From JAAYZX01 sp040770645 (GTDB lineage Bacteria > Actinomycetota > Thermoleophilia > RBG-16-64-13), in the NCBI GenBank assembly GCA_040770645.1, contig JAXGIS010000004.1, positions 62,001 through 126,000 of the forward strand: 64,000 bases of DNA. The letters run 5' to 3'. Under the pieces are notes generated by a model that saw nothing but the letters and a program-made list of their open reading frames with translations, was not told where the DNA came from and made no database searches. Shown piece after piece: positions 9,015-17,588 of the stretch. A program made the position numbers and the translations under genes. How positions within the stretch are numbered: the first letter of the stretch is position 1; the number at the start of each line of letters is the position of its first letter.

Positions 9015-10202
9015 GTGGATAGACCCAAGAAGTACGCAGCCCGTATCCAGAACCTGCGTGATGCGATGCAGGATCACGGCGTAGATGCGGTATTCCTGGC
9101 ACCCTCCGGTGACATGGAGTATGTCACCGGACTACGGCGGCGACCGCCGGATCCTGTGGAGACCTCGTTCCAGGGCGATGACCTGCTGGGCATTATGGTC
9201 ACACGTGACCGGGTCATCACCTTCCTCCCCGCTTCCTCGGCCATACACGGCGTGGAGGGGCTTCTACAGAACTGCCCTTGGCTGACCGAGGACATCTTCC
9301 GGCTTCCCAGGGGCGTGGACCACGCCGCCGAGGGCTACGCCGTATTCGGCAACCTGGGACTGGCAAACGCCACGGTGGCCTTTCCGCGCTTCGCCCAGGC
9401 TATGACCGTGATCAACCTATCGCACCACTACCCGCACATGCGCTTCGTCAACACCGATGCGTTTATGAACCCACTGCGGGCCATGCGTGACCCTGATGAC
9501 CTTGAACTCATACAAGAGGCTTGTCGTATCACCGACGCGGTGTTCCGGGAAGTTGTGAGCTGGATGCGCCGAGGCGTGGAGGTGAAGGACGTCATCCGCG
9601 AGATCGACGCCCAGATGATCAAACAGGGCGCTGAGGGGCCCTCGTTCAACACCATGCTGCTCTTCGGTGGACCGGGTACCGGGCGCCAAGACGCGCCGAG
9701 ACCGTCGTTTGCCGGTCCCGGGAGCTTCAACGCCGTGCTGACCCCCGGAAGCGTACTCGCTTTCGATTTTGGAGTGGTCTACGAAGGGTGGTGCTCCGAC
9801 TTCGGACGCACCGTGTACATCGGCGAGCCTTCAGCGGACATGTTGCGTGACCACCAACTCGTGGCTGACGCCCAGCAGGCGGCCCTGGATGTGATGAAGG
9901 GCGGCGAGGCCACGGGGGCGCAGGCCGACGCCGCCGCCCGCCGGGTGTTCGAGGACGCCGGGCGCGGTGATGAGTTCATTCACGGCCTGGGGCACGGCGT
10001 GGGTGTGAACGTTCACGAACCCCCGGGCTTGAGCAAGGGAGACGACACCGTCCTCCAGAACGGTATGACCCTGGCCGTGGAGCCCAGCCTGTGGGTCAAC
10101 CATGAGTACTTCGTGCGGGTGGAAGACGTGGTGGTGGTGACGCCCGAGGGCGCCCGGAGTCTCCACAGCGTGCCCACCCGTGACATTCTTGTTATCGAAT
10201 AG
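9015..10202 (+). CDS. M24-family metallopeptidase 1 (Xaa-Pro aminopeptidase-like)
   Basis: Cytoplasmic peptidase of 395 residues with a creatinase/prolidase N-domain (about 1-160) and the pita-bread catalytic domain. The five metal ligands are present: the two Asp in 'AFDFG...CSDFGRT', His in 'GLGHGVGVNVHE', Glu in 'VEPSLW' and Glu in 'VRVEDVV'. Family members cleave N-terminal X-Pro bonds or dipeptides. The GTG at 9015 follows GGGAGAGA; the open frame extends upstream into the permease gene but without a better start. Together with the next gene it sits between the permeases and ATPases of the operon, which suggests hydrolysis of the imported peptides, possibly proline-containing ones. Paralogue of the next gene. 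Confidence 0.9.
   Translation: MDRPKKYAARIQNLRDAMQDHGVDAVFLAPSGDMEYVTGLRRRPPDPVETSFQGDDLLGIMVTRDRVITFLPASSAIHGVEGLLQNCPWLTEDIFRLPRGVDHAAEGYAVFGNLGLANATVAFPRFAQAMTVINLSHHYPHMRFVNTDAFMNPLRAMRDPDDLELIQEACRITDAVFREVVSWMRRGVEVKDVIREIDAQMIKQGAEGPSFNTMLLFGGPGTGRQDAPRPSFAGPGSFNAVLTPGSVLAFDFGVVYEGWCSDFGRTVYIGEPSADMLRDHQLVADAQQAALDVMKGGEATGAQADAAARRVFEDAGRGDEFIHGLGHGVGVNVHEPPGLSKGDDTVLQNGMTLAVEPSLWVNHEYFVRVEDVVVVTPEGARSLHSVPTRDILVIE
10077..10151 (+). repeat. 75-nt segment near-identical to 11279-11353
   Basis: Codes for the last two metal-binding motifs of M24 peptidase 1. It matches 11279-11353 of the neighbouring paralogue at 72 of 75 bases, much more than the rest of the two genes, so local gene conversion or strong constraint is likely. 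Confidence 0.8.
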
Positions 10203-10219
10203 ATTCGGAGGCCACACCG

Positions 10220-11404
10220 GTGAACCGCTACGAGAAACGAATCCAACAGCTACGGGAAGCCATGGCGGCGGCCGGCGTAGACGCCGCGTTGCTCACCCCG
10301 TCGGGCGACACGGAGTTCGTCACCGGCCTCAGGCGGCCACGGCGGGAATCGGTGGAAATGCACACCTTTGGTGACTACCTGCATGGTGTTCTCATCACGC
10401 CTGACCACATCGTTACCATCGTGCCGTATCTGACCCATCTCTCGGTGGACCCTCAACTTTCCCGGCTGCCCTGGCTGGGTGACGACGTTATCCACCTGCC
10501 TGATGGCGACGAGAACCCCGCCGTGGGCTTTCGTCCCTTCGATGAGTTGGTCCGCGCTGCAGCCGGCGGGGGAAGAAGCCATTTCACCCTGGCGCTCCCC
10601 AAGTTCGCCCTGGCCATGACGGCCATCAGGCTGAGTGAACGCTACCCGGAGATGCGATTCACCTGCACCGAAGACCTGGTATCTCCCTTGCGTATGGTCA
10701 AGGATCCGGAAGACCTGGAAGCTATGCGGGTGGCGGCGCGGATGGCCGATGACGCCTTCCGGAATGTGGTGGACAAGCTCCACCCCGGCATTCACGAAGC
10801 CGACGTCTATCATGAACTCGACTGGCAAATGCGACTCTTGGGCGCCGACGGTAATTCCTTCAGCACTGACCTTCTCACCGGCCGCCCCGGGCGACAGGGT
10901 GGTTTCGGCGCTCCGGCGGACACGCCCCTTGGTAACCAACTGACGGCCGGTTGGGTGCTCGCTTTCGATTTCGGCTTCATCGCCAACGGCTGGTGCTCGG
11001 ACTTCGGACGCACAGTGTACTTCGGAGAGCCCACGGAGGAGATGCGCCGCGCCCACTACCTGGTCATGGAGGCGCAGCGCTTGGGTATGGAAGCAATGGT
11101 GGGCGGCCGGGTCACCGCCGCCCAAGTCGACGCCGCCGCCCGCAGCTTCTTGGTTGAGGCCAACCGCGGCCACGAGTTCATCCATCGCCTTGGGCACAGC
11201 ATTGGAGTAGATGTACACGAACATCCTTTCCTGTGTGGCACGGACAACACTGTGCTCCAGAACGGAATGACTTTCACCGTGGAGCCCAGCCTGTGGGTCA
11301 ACCGGGAGTACTTCGTGCGGGTGGAGGACGTGGTGGTGGTGACGCCCGAGGGCGGAGTGTCCCTCAACGTAACGCCCACTTTTGACATGATTGTGATCGA
11401 GTAG
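10220..11404 (+). CDS. M24-family metallopeptidase 2 (tandem paralogue)
   Basis: Peptidase of 394 residues, clearly related over its whole length to the preceding gene: both have 'PSGDxEyVTGLRR' near residue 30, 'WCSDFGRTVYxGEP' and 'VLQNGMT'. All five metal ligands are present ('AFDFG', 'CSDFGRT', 'LGHSIGVDVHE', 'VEPSLW', 'VRVEDVV'). The GTG start at 10220 follows GGAGG at 10206-10210, and the gene lies 17 nt after its paralogue. The N-terminal halves differ strongly, so the pair may prefer different peptides or form a heterodimer; that is inference. Its 3' end carries the near-identical segment at 11279-11353. Confidence 0.9.
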   Translation: MNRYEKRIQQLREAMAAAGVDAALLTPSGDTEFVTGLRRPRRESVEMHTFGDYLHGVLITPDHIVTIVPYLTHLSVDPQLSRLPWLGDDVIHLPDGDENPAVGFRPFDELVRAAAGGGRSHFTLALPKFALAMTAIRLSERYPEMRFTCTEDLVSPLRMVKDPEDLEAMRVAARMADDAFRNVVDKLHPGIHEADVYHELDWQMRLLGADGNSFSTDLLTGRPGRQGGFGAPADTPLGNQLTAGWVLAFDFGFIANGWCSDFGRTVYFGEPTEEMRRAHYLVMEAQRLGMEAMVGGRVTAAQVDAAARSFLVEANRGHEFIHRLGHSIGVDVHEHPFLCGTDNTVLQNGMTFTVEPSLWVNREYFVRVEDVVVVTPEGGVSLNVTPTFDMIVIE

Positions 11405-11440
11405 AGGCTGCAGACCGATGCAGTATGGGGAGGATACCCA

Positions 11441-12436
11441 GTGCCGGCTCAACTAGAGATCAAGGATCTCCGCACGCACTTCTTCACCCGTGAGGGTGTT
11501 GTCAAAGCGGTGGACGGCGTCAGCTATTACCTAAACCAGGGCGAGACCCTGGGGTTGGTGGGTGAGAGCGGTTGCGGCAAGAGCGTAAGTGCGCTTTCCA
11601 TCATGCGCCTGATTCCCGACCCGCCGGGACGCATAGTGGGCGGCAGCATCATGTTCGAGAACAAGGATCTCACAGCCATGCCGGAGAAGGAGCTGCGCAA
11701 GATCCGCGGCAACGCCATCTCCATGATCTTCCAAGACCCCATGACCTCGCTCAACCCTGTTTTGCGGATCGGCGAGCAGATGACGGAGAGCATTGAGCTG
11801 CACCTGAAGCTGGACCGCAAGGCCGCCGTGGAGCGCGCGGTGGAGTTGGTCGACGCCGTGGGGATACCCGACGGGCGTCATCGCCTGCGCGATTATCCAC
11901 ACCAGTTCTCGGGGGGCATGCGCCAGCGCATCATGATCGCCATGGCTTTGAGCTGCAATCCACGCCTACTCATCGCCGACGAGCCCACCACGGCGCTGGA
12001 TGTGACCATCCAGGCCCAGATCCTGGACCTGTTGCGCCGTCTGCAGGCCAAGATCGGTATGTCTATCCTCCTCATCACTCACGACTTGGGCGTAGTGGCC
12101 GGCACAGCCAAGCGCGTGGCCGTCATGTACGCCGGCAAAATCGTTGAGCAGGCACCCACCAAAGAGCTATTCGCCCACCCGAGGCACCCATACACTCTGG
12201 CCCTCCTCCACTCCATACCGCGTTTGGACGGCCGGGCGCATACCCGGTTATCCAGCATCCCCGGCGCGCCTCCCGACCTGGTGGACCCAGAGCCGGGGTG
12301 CCGCTTTGCCCAGCGCTGCACGCGGGTGACCGAGGAGTGCCGACAACAAGAACCACCTCTCGTACCTCTCGGCCGCGAAGACCACCTGGTCGCGTGTTAC
12401 CGGCCCATCGTCCGTGAGGAGCACGCAAATGTCTGA
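11441..12436 (+). CDS. Peptide ABC transporter ATPase, DppD/OppD type
   Basis: Cytoplasmic ATPase subunit of 331 residues. Walker A is 'GESGCGKS' near residue 42, the Q-loop 'MIFQDPMTSLNP', the signature 'FSGGMRQR', Walker B 'LLIADEPTTALD' and the H-loop 'LLITHD'. The C-terminal extension with 'CRFAQRCTRVTEEC' is the cysteine-rich tail typical of oligopeptide ATPases. The GTG start at 11441 follows GGGGAGGA. Its end overlaps the start of the partner ATPase by eight bases. Confidence 0.95.
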   Translation: MPAQLEIKDLRTHFFTREGVVKAVDGVSYYLNQGETLGLVGESGCGKSVSALSIMRLIPDPPGRIVGGSIMFENKDLTAMPEKELRKIRGNAISMIFQDPMTSLNPVLRIGEQMTESIELHLKLDRKAAVERAVELVDAVGIPDGRHRLRDYPHQFSGGMRQRIMIAMALSCNPRLLIADEPTTALDVTIQAQILDLLRRLQAKIGMSILLITHDLGVVAGTAKRVAVMYAGKIVEQAPTKELFAHPRHPYTLALLHSIPRLDGRAHTRLSSIPGAPPDLVDPEPGCRFAQRCTRVTEECRQQEPPLVPLGREDHLVACYRPIVREEHANV

Positions 12437-13487
12437 CGCGCTCTCAACCGAAACCCTCTCAACTCAGACTCAAGTATCCACAGATACCAACGGGGTCCAT
12501 CAACCGGCAAGCGGGCGAGAGCCGTTGCTGCGCGTACAGCTTCTCGTCAAGCGCTTCCCCATCACCACGGGCATCATCTTCCAGAAAACCATCGGCCATG
12601 TGCACGCTGTGGAGGATGTCTCTTTTGACGTTCACCCAGGCGAGACACTCGGATTGGTGGGAGAGTCGGGTTGCGGCAAGACCACAGTGGGCCGATGCAT
12701 CCTGCAACTGCACCGTGCCACTTCGGGCAGCATAACCCTGGAGGGCGTGGAGCTGACCAAGCTCAAAGGTGAGCGCCTGCGGGCCATGCGGCGAGATATG
12801 CAGATCGTGTTTCAAGACCCCTATGCCTCTCTCAACCCGCGGAAGACGGTGGAGCGAATCGTTGCCGAGCCTCTGACTATTCACGGCATTGGAAAGCGCG
12901 GTGCCGAGCGCAAGGCACGGGTGCGGCAGTTGCTGGACGTGGTGGGTCTGGGTGCGCAGTTCTCCCGTCGTTATCCTCGCGAGCTCTCCGGTGGGCAACG
13001 CCAGGCGTGGGCTTGGCCCGATCTCTCGCCCTCAACCCAAGCTTATAATTGCGACGAGCCGGTGTCGGCACTCGATGTCTCCATCCAAGCCCAGATTCTC
13101 AACCTGCTGGAGGAGTTGCAGGAGGAGTTCGGGCTCACCTACATCTTCATCGCGCACGACCTCTCGGTAGTCAAACACGTCTCCGACCGGGTGGCGGTCA
13201 TGTACTTGGGACACATCGTGGAGTTGGCCGGCTCTGAGGAGATATTCCTCAACCCCACTCACCCGTATACCTTCGCCCTCATGTCGGCCATCCCCATCCC
13301 CGACCCGGCTGTGGAGGAGACACGTACGCGCCAGGTACTGGAGGGCGCGTGCCCAGCCCCGCTTCACCTCCATCGGGCTGCCCCTTCCACCCGCGCTGCC
13401 CGCGGGCGCAGCGCCATATGCAAACAAGAGATGCCCGAACTGCTCGATCGAGGCGGCGGTCACGCCTGTGCCTGCTACTTCCCCTGA
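12429..13487 (+). CDS. Peptide ABC transporter ATPase, DppF/OppF type, two local frame errors
   Basis: Partner ATPase, about 352 residues. Walker A is 'GESGCGKTTVGRC', the signature 'ELSGGQRQ', Walker B is seen as 'CDEPVSALDVSIQAQ'. The ATG at 12429 follows GAGGAG; an earlier ATG at 12414 lies deeper in the preceding gene. Two stretches are out of frame but restored: residues right after GGQRQ (about 13003-13055) read 'AWAWPDLSPSTQAYN' where a shifted frame gives the expected ARSLALNPSLII, and about 13345-13420 where the shifted frame gives the usual 'SGCPFHPRCPRAQ' tail. Paired compensating indels of this sort point to consensus errors. Last gene of the operon. Confidence 0.9.
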   Translation: MSDALSTETLSTQTQVSTDTNGVHQPASGREPLLRVQLLVKRFPITTGIIFQKTIGHVHAVEDVSFDVHPGETLGLVGESGCGKTTVGRCILQLHRATSGSITLEGVELTKLKGERLRAMRRDMQIVFQDPYASLNPRKTVERIVAEPLTIHGIGKRGAERKARVRQLLDVVGLGAQFSRRYPRELSGGQRQAWAWPDLSPSTQAYNCDEPVSALDVSIQAQILNLLEELQEEFGLTYIFIAHDLSVVKHVSDRVAVMYLGHIVELAGSEEIFLNPTHPYTFALMSAIPIPDPAVEETRTRQVLEGACPAPLHLHRAAPSTRAARGRSAICKQEMPELLDRGGGHACACYFP

Positions 13488-13649
13488 ACGGTTGAGACCC
13501 AGCCATATCGGGGTGACCCCGGCCCATGATAGGGTCCGATCCCGCTGCCGTGGCCGCAATGCCCGGTCTCGGGTATCTGCCCATACTCGCTCGTGATCGC
13601 AGCGGTGACCGCCCGTTGCCGCATGGATCACCCACGACGCGCCGGTGAA

Positions 13650-14226
13650 CTACCGCGCCTCCTCAGCCAAATCCACCACCTCACCAAATGACTGCACTAC
13701 GCGGAACCTGCCCCGCCCCCGAGAGCGGCGAGTTCCTCGCGCCCGTCCCGGTTCCAGGGTCTGTCCACAAGCACACCCACACCTCGCTGCGCAGCCAAGA
13801 GACGACGGATGTTCCCCGTGTAATCGTCGACCAGAAAGTCGAGATTCAGGCCCCCTTGTCGACGTCCAATCCACAGACCACCTCGTGAAACGCAAACCGG
13901 TGCCGCTTGAGCCAGGCCACTGTGATGTCGCGCGCCGCCTGCGGGCGCGCCGTCACGATGACTACTCGACCCAAACCTACCAGCTTGCTCATGACACCCA
14001 CCGCATCGGGATACGGCGGGATGCCGGCCACCCACTCCAAGTCCTCCATGGCGGCGACAAACTCGGCGCTGATGTTGGAAGCGCCCAGGGGTAGCTGCCA
14101 CTGCGTGGCCTCCTCCCAACGTAACGCGATGCCGTGTCTCTCCTGCAGGCGTGGTATCAGTGCCGTGAGGTGATCGGCCAGAATGCCGTCCACGTCTACG
14201 CCTATGCGCAGTGGGCCCGCCTTCAC
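13650..14226 (-). CDS. HAD-like 5'(3')-deoxyribonucleotidase family protein, frameshifted
   Basis: HAD-superfamily protein of about 190 residues resembling the cytosolic 5' nucleotidase (NT5C) family. Motif I is 'GVDVDGILADH' near residue 10, motif II lies in 'VVIVTARPQAARD', and motif IV, 'FLVDDYTGN', is only reached after a shift of frame near 13850-13855 at a C run. A second shift near 13700-13730 is needed to reach the probable end 'RVVQSFGEVVDLAEEAR'. It would remove phosphate from nucleotides or a related metabolite. It is convergent with the peptide operon and divergent from recQ. Function within the family is uncertain. Confidence 0.7.
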
Positions 14227-14374
14227 AGCTCAGACTCTCCGCGAACAGAGCGATTGAGAAACGAGGCCAACGATTCCGGTAGGGGAGGATGAACGTTGAG
14301 GGGTGCGCTCTCGATCATGTGTAGAACTTAGCACAGCTTGGCGACGCATCAAGCCGTCCCGCGACTGGCCCTGG

Positions 14375-14380
14375 TAGCAT
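14375..14380 (+). promoter_or_regulatory. -10 element TAGCAT for leaderless recQ
   Basis: TAGCAT fits the TANNNT -10 pattern and ends 7 nt before the GTG at 14388. No ribosome binding site lies before that GTG, so transcription starting at the start codon is plausible. No good -35 is visible. Confidence 0.45.
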
Positions 14381-14387
14381 ACATCTC

Positions 14388-16415
14388 GTGACCCCCTCCT
14401 CCTCACATCCACCATCCTCCACACACCTCTCCCCCACTGCGCCTTCCGCGTTCACCCTCGACCTCAACACCAAGCTCGACCCCAACGCCAAGGGCGAGGC
14501 AACAGCTTGCAGTAATCTCGAGCATCCAACACCTATGGGCGACCCGGCGGCCACCCTGCGCCGTGTCTTTGGCTACGACAGCTTCCGCCCTCTCCAGCGA
14601 GAGATCATAGAGGGCCTCATCGCTGGCCAAGACGCCTTCGTGCTCATGCCCACGGGTGGCGGCAAATCACTGTGTTTCCAGATCCCGGCGCTCCACCGAC
14701 CCGGCACCGCCATCGTGGTCTCGCCCCTGATAAGCCTCATGAAGGATCAAGTAGACGCTCTGCGCATGGCCGGAGTGCAGGCCGCGGCCTATAACTCGGC
14801 GCTGGACCCGCATCAGGCCCGGCATGTGCTGGCGCGTCTGCACGCGGGCGAACTCAAACTGCTGTACGTGGCGCCGGAGCGCCTCATGAGTGACTCATTT
14901 CTGGAGCGCCTCACCGGCTTATGCCCCTCGCTGTTCGCCATCGATGAAGCCCACTGCATTTCCCAATGGGGTCATGACTTCCGCCCAGAGTATCTGGCTT
15001 TGGCAAGGTTGCGAACCCTCTTCCCAAACGTGCCCCTTATCGCGCTCACGGCGACGGCCGATGCGCAGACGCGCCAGGATGTGCGCCGTCGTCTGGGACT
15101 GCTCAACGCTCCCTGCTACGTGGCGAGCTTCGATCGGCCCAACCTGCGTCTCACTGTGGTGGAGAAACGGAAACCGGTAGCACAACTGACCCAGTTCCTG
15201 ACTGCTCATCCAGGTGAGGCCGGGATCGTCTACTGCCTCAGCCGCCAGAAGACCGAAGAGGTGGCGAAGAGGCTGGCGGCGGCGGGCGTGCCCGCCGCCG
15301 CCTACCACGCCGGTCTGCCGGCAGACCGGCGCTCCGAAGTACAGGAAGCCTTCCTCCGTGACGACCTGCGCGTGGTGGTGGCCACCGTGGCCTTCGGCAT
15401 GGGTATTGACAAGTCCAATGTGCGGTTCGTGGTCCATTTCGATCTGCCCAAGCACATCGAGAGCTACTACCAGGAGGTGGGCCGCGCCGGCCGGGACGGC
15501 CTGCCCGCTGAAGCCCTGCTGCTATTCGCATACGCAGACATCGCTCGAGTGCGGGCGCTCATCGAAGCGGGGCAGGACCCCGACCAAACCCGGGTGGAAC
15601 TGCACAAGCTCAACGCCATGGTCGGCTTTGCCGACGCCCAAACCTGCCGGCGCCGAGTGCTGCTCGGCTACTTCGGCGAACCACTAGAGCAGGACTGCGG
15701 GAACTGTGACATCTGCCTGGATCCGCCGGAGTGTTACGACGCCACCTTGGACGCACAAAAGGCGCTCTCCTGCGTGTATCGGGTGGGACAGCGCTTCGGC
15801 ATGGGCCACGTGGTGGACGTGTTGCGCGGCGCCCACACCACCCGCATACGGCAACTCGGCCACGATCGTCTCTCTACCTACGGAATCGGCTCCCGGCTCA
15901 GTGCCGACGCCTGGTTGGGTCTACTGCGTCAGCTCATTCACTTGGGTTATCTGGAACAGGACATTGCCCGCTATTCGGTCCTTCGGCTCACCCCCAAAGC
16001 CGGACCCCTCCTGCGCGGAGAGAAATCACTCACCCTGGCCCGCCCGCGCACTCGGGTCTTCGCCACCAACCGCATGGACGCGGCCGCCGACGAAGAGAGC
16101 ACGGGCTCCAAACGCAAAAGGAGGCGCGAACACCCCGCACCCACGAGCAAGACCGTAGCCGTCTCCGCGCCCGAAGAGGCACTGTTCCAAGCCCTTCGCG
16201 AGCTTCGCCGACGCATCGCCTCCGAGCAGAAGGTGCCGGCCTATATGGTGTTCTCAGACGCCACCCTGCGGGCGATGGCTGCCGTTCAGCCCCTCACCGA
16301 GGACGACATGCTGAGCGTGAGCGGGGTGGGAGCCTACAAATTGGCCAAGTACGGCCGAGAGTTCCTCGCCGTGATCAAGGAGAACCCAGGGACAGAAGCG
16401 AGCGTACAGACCTGA
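14388..16415 (+). CDS. recQ: ATP-dependent DNA helicase RecQ
   Basis: 3'-5' DNA helicase for recombination and repair, up to 675 residues. The N-terminal helicase core has Walker A 'MPTGGGKSLCFQ' (residues about 87-98), DEAH 'IDEAHCISQWGHDFRP' and motif VI 'YYQEVGRAGRDG'. The RQC zinc site is 'CRRRVLLGYFGE' plus 'CGNCDIC', and a C-terminal HRDC domain covers the last 80 residues. A Lys/Arg-rich linker lies near residues 575-590. Starting at GTG 14388 gives a 49-residue Ser/Thr/Pro-rich tail before 'GDPAATLRRVFGY'; the ATG at 14535 gives a more usual N-terminus but has no ribosome site. The -10-like box favours the leaderless GTG. Confidence 0.95.
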   Translation: MTPSSSHPPSSTHLSPTAPSAFTLDLNTKLDPNAKGEATACSNLEHPTPMGDPAATLRRVFGYDSFRPLQREIIEGLIAGQDAFVLMPTGGGKSLCFQIPALHRPGTAIVVSPLISLMKDQVDALRMAGVQAAAYNSALDPHQARHVLARLHAGELKLLYVAPERLMSDSFLERLTGLCPSLFAIDEAHCISQWGHDFRPEYLALARLRTLFPNVPLIALTATADAQTRQDVRRRLGLLNAPCYVASFDRPNLRLTVVEKRKPVAQLTQFLTAHPGEAGIVYCLSRQKTEEVAKRLAAAGVPAAAYHAGLPADRRSEVQEAFLRDDLRVVVATVAFGMGIDKSNVRFVVHFDLPKHIESYYQEVGRAGRDGLPAEALLLFAYADIARVRALIEAGQDPDQTRVELHKLNAMVGFADAQTCRRRVLLGYFGEPLEQDCGNCDICLDPPECYDATLDAQKALSCVYRVGQRFGMGHVVDVLRGAHTTRIRQLGHDRLSTYGIGSRLSADAWLGLLRQLIHLGYLEQDIARYSVLRLTPKAGPLLRGEKSLTLARPRTRVFATNRMDAAADEESTGSKRKRRREHPAPTSKTVAVSAPEEALFQALRELRRRIASEQKVPAYMVFSDATLRAMAAVQPLTEDDMLSVSGVGAYKLAKYGREFLAVIKENPGTEASVQT

Positions 16416-16527
16416 TTATGTAGACCGACACGCAGCCACCCCAACTTCGGCCGCCTTCACTAATTCACCGCACTATCGCGCACCAGCCCCTTCCGCCGCG
16501 TACCACCGTTCTTGCTGCGGATGGTCC

Positions 16528-17577
16528 CTATCTCACCACGATCCGGCCCTTCGGTTCCCCCACTACCTCTCCGATTATGGCGGCGTCGGTGAGACCCTCG
16601 GCGTGCATGGCGGCCAGCAGGGCGTCGGCCTCATCGGCCGCCAGCGACATGAGAAGGCCCCCGGACGTCTGCGGATCGAACATGATGACGCTCAGTACTT
16701 CAGGGACTCCCGGCTCCAGATCTACCATGTGCAACCTGAAATCGCGATTCCGGTACATCCCACCGGGGATGATCCCCATCTCTGCCAAGCCCTTGGCCTC
16801 AGCCAGGAAAGGCACCGCGGTCGCATGGATCACCATGCCCACCTCGGTGCCTTCGATCATCTCGCAGGCATGGCCCAGCAGCCCAAAACCCGTGATGTCC
16901 GTGCAGGCGTGAACGGTGGTGGCCTGCATCAGTTCGGAGGCCTTTCTATTCAGGGCACTCATGCACTGGACGGCCTGCTCCACAGACTCGGGCGTGGCCA
17001 GCCCGCCTTTGATCCCCGTGTTGATGATGCCCACGCCGAGCGGCTTGGTGAGAATGAGCTTGTCCCCCTCCCGGCACCCCGTGTTGGGTATGACCCGTGA
17101 GGGATGGATGACGCCGGTGACAGAGAGACCATATTTGAACTCTTTGTCTTCCACGCTGTGACCACCCACCAGAACCACGTCGGCTTCGTGCATCTTGTCC
17201 AAGCCACCGCGGAGCGTCTCCCGAAGCACGGAGACATCCATGTCACGGATTGGGAAACAAACGATATTCAGGGCCGTGAGCGGCCGGCCGCCTTTGGCAT
17301 AGACATCGCTCAGTGAGTTGGCCACCGCGATCTGGCCGAACTGGTATGGGTCATCTACCACCGGCGTGAAGAAGTCGACGGTCTGGACCATTGCCAACTC
17401 CTCCGTGAGCTTGTAGACGCCGGCATCCTCGGAATGCTCCAACCCCATGATGAGGTTGGGATCAGACATGAAGGGGAGTCCCCGCAAAGCCTCGGCCAGG
17501 TCCCCTGGCCCTATCTTGCAGGCTCAGCCGGCGCCGCTTACGGTCTCGGTCAGACGCGGTATACCGTGCTCACTCAT
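16528..17577 (-). CDS. selD: Selenide, water dikinase (selenophosphate synthetase) with selenocysteine at residue 18
   Basis: Makes selenophosphate, the selenium donor for Sec-tRNA and for selenium-modified enzymes. The conventional open frame starts only at 17487, but the same frame runs back through a TGA at 17524-17526 to an ATG at 17577. The extended N-terminus reads MSEHGIPRLTETVSGAG-U-ACKIGPGDLAEA, so the TGA falls exactly at the catalytic Cys/Sec position of SelD (family pattern GxGCK / GxGUGCK). A perfect hairpin starts 13 nt after the TGA. The rest (349 residues in all) carries the ATP-binding 'VDFFTPVVDDPYQFG', 'ANSLSDVYAKGG', 'GGHSVED' and 'TDITGFGLLGH'. It follows yedF by 11 nt. 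Sec-insertion genes (selA, selB, selC) must lie elsewhere. Confidence 0.94.
17494..17526 (-). promoter_or_regulatory. UGA recoding site with SECIS-like hairpin in selD
   Basis: The UGA codon is at 17526-17524. After 13 nt comes a perfect stem, GGCCAGG (17510-17504) and CCTGGCC (17500-17494), with a GGA loop. Bacterial SECIS elements are short stem-loops immediately downstream of the UGA within the coding region and bind SelB; position and size agree. The loop lacks a clear GU bulge typical of E. coli, so binding is inferred. Confidence 0.75.
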
Positions 17578-17588
17578 ATTGCCAGCCT

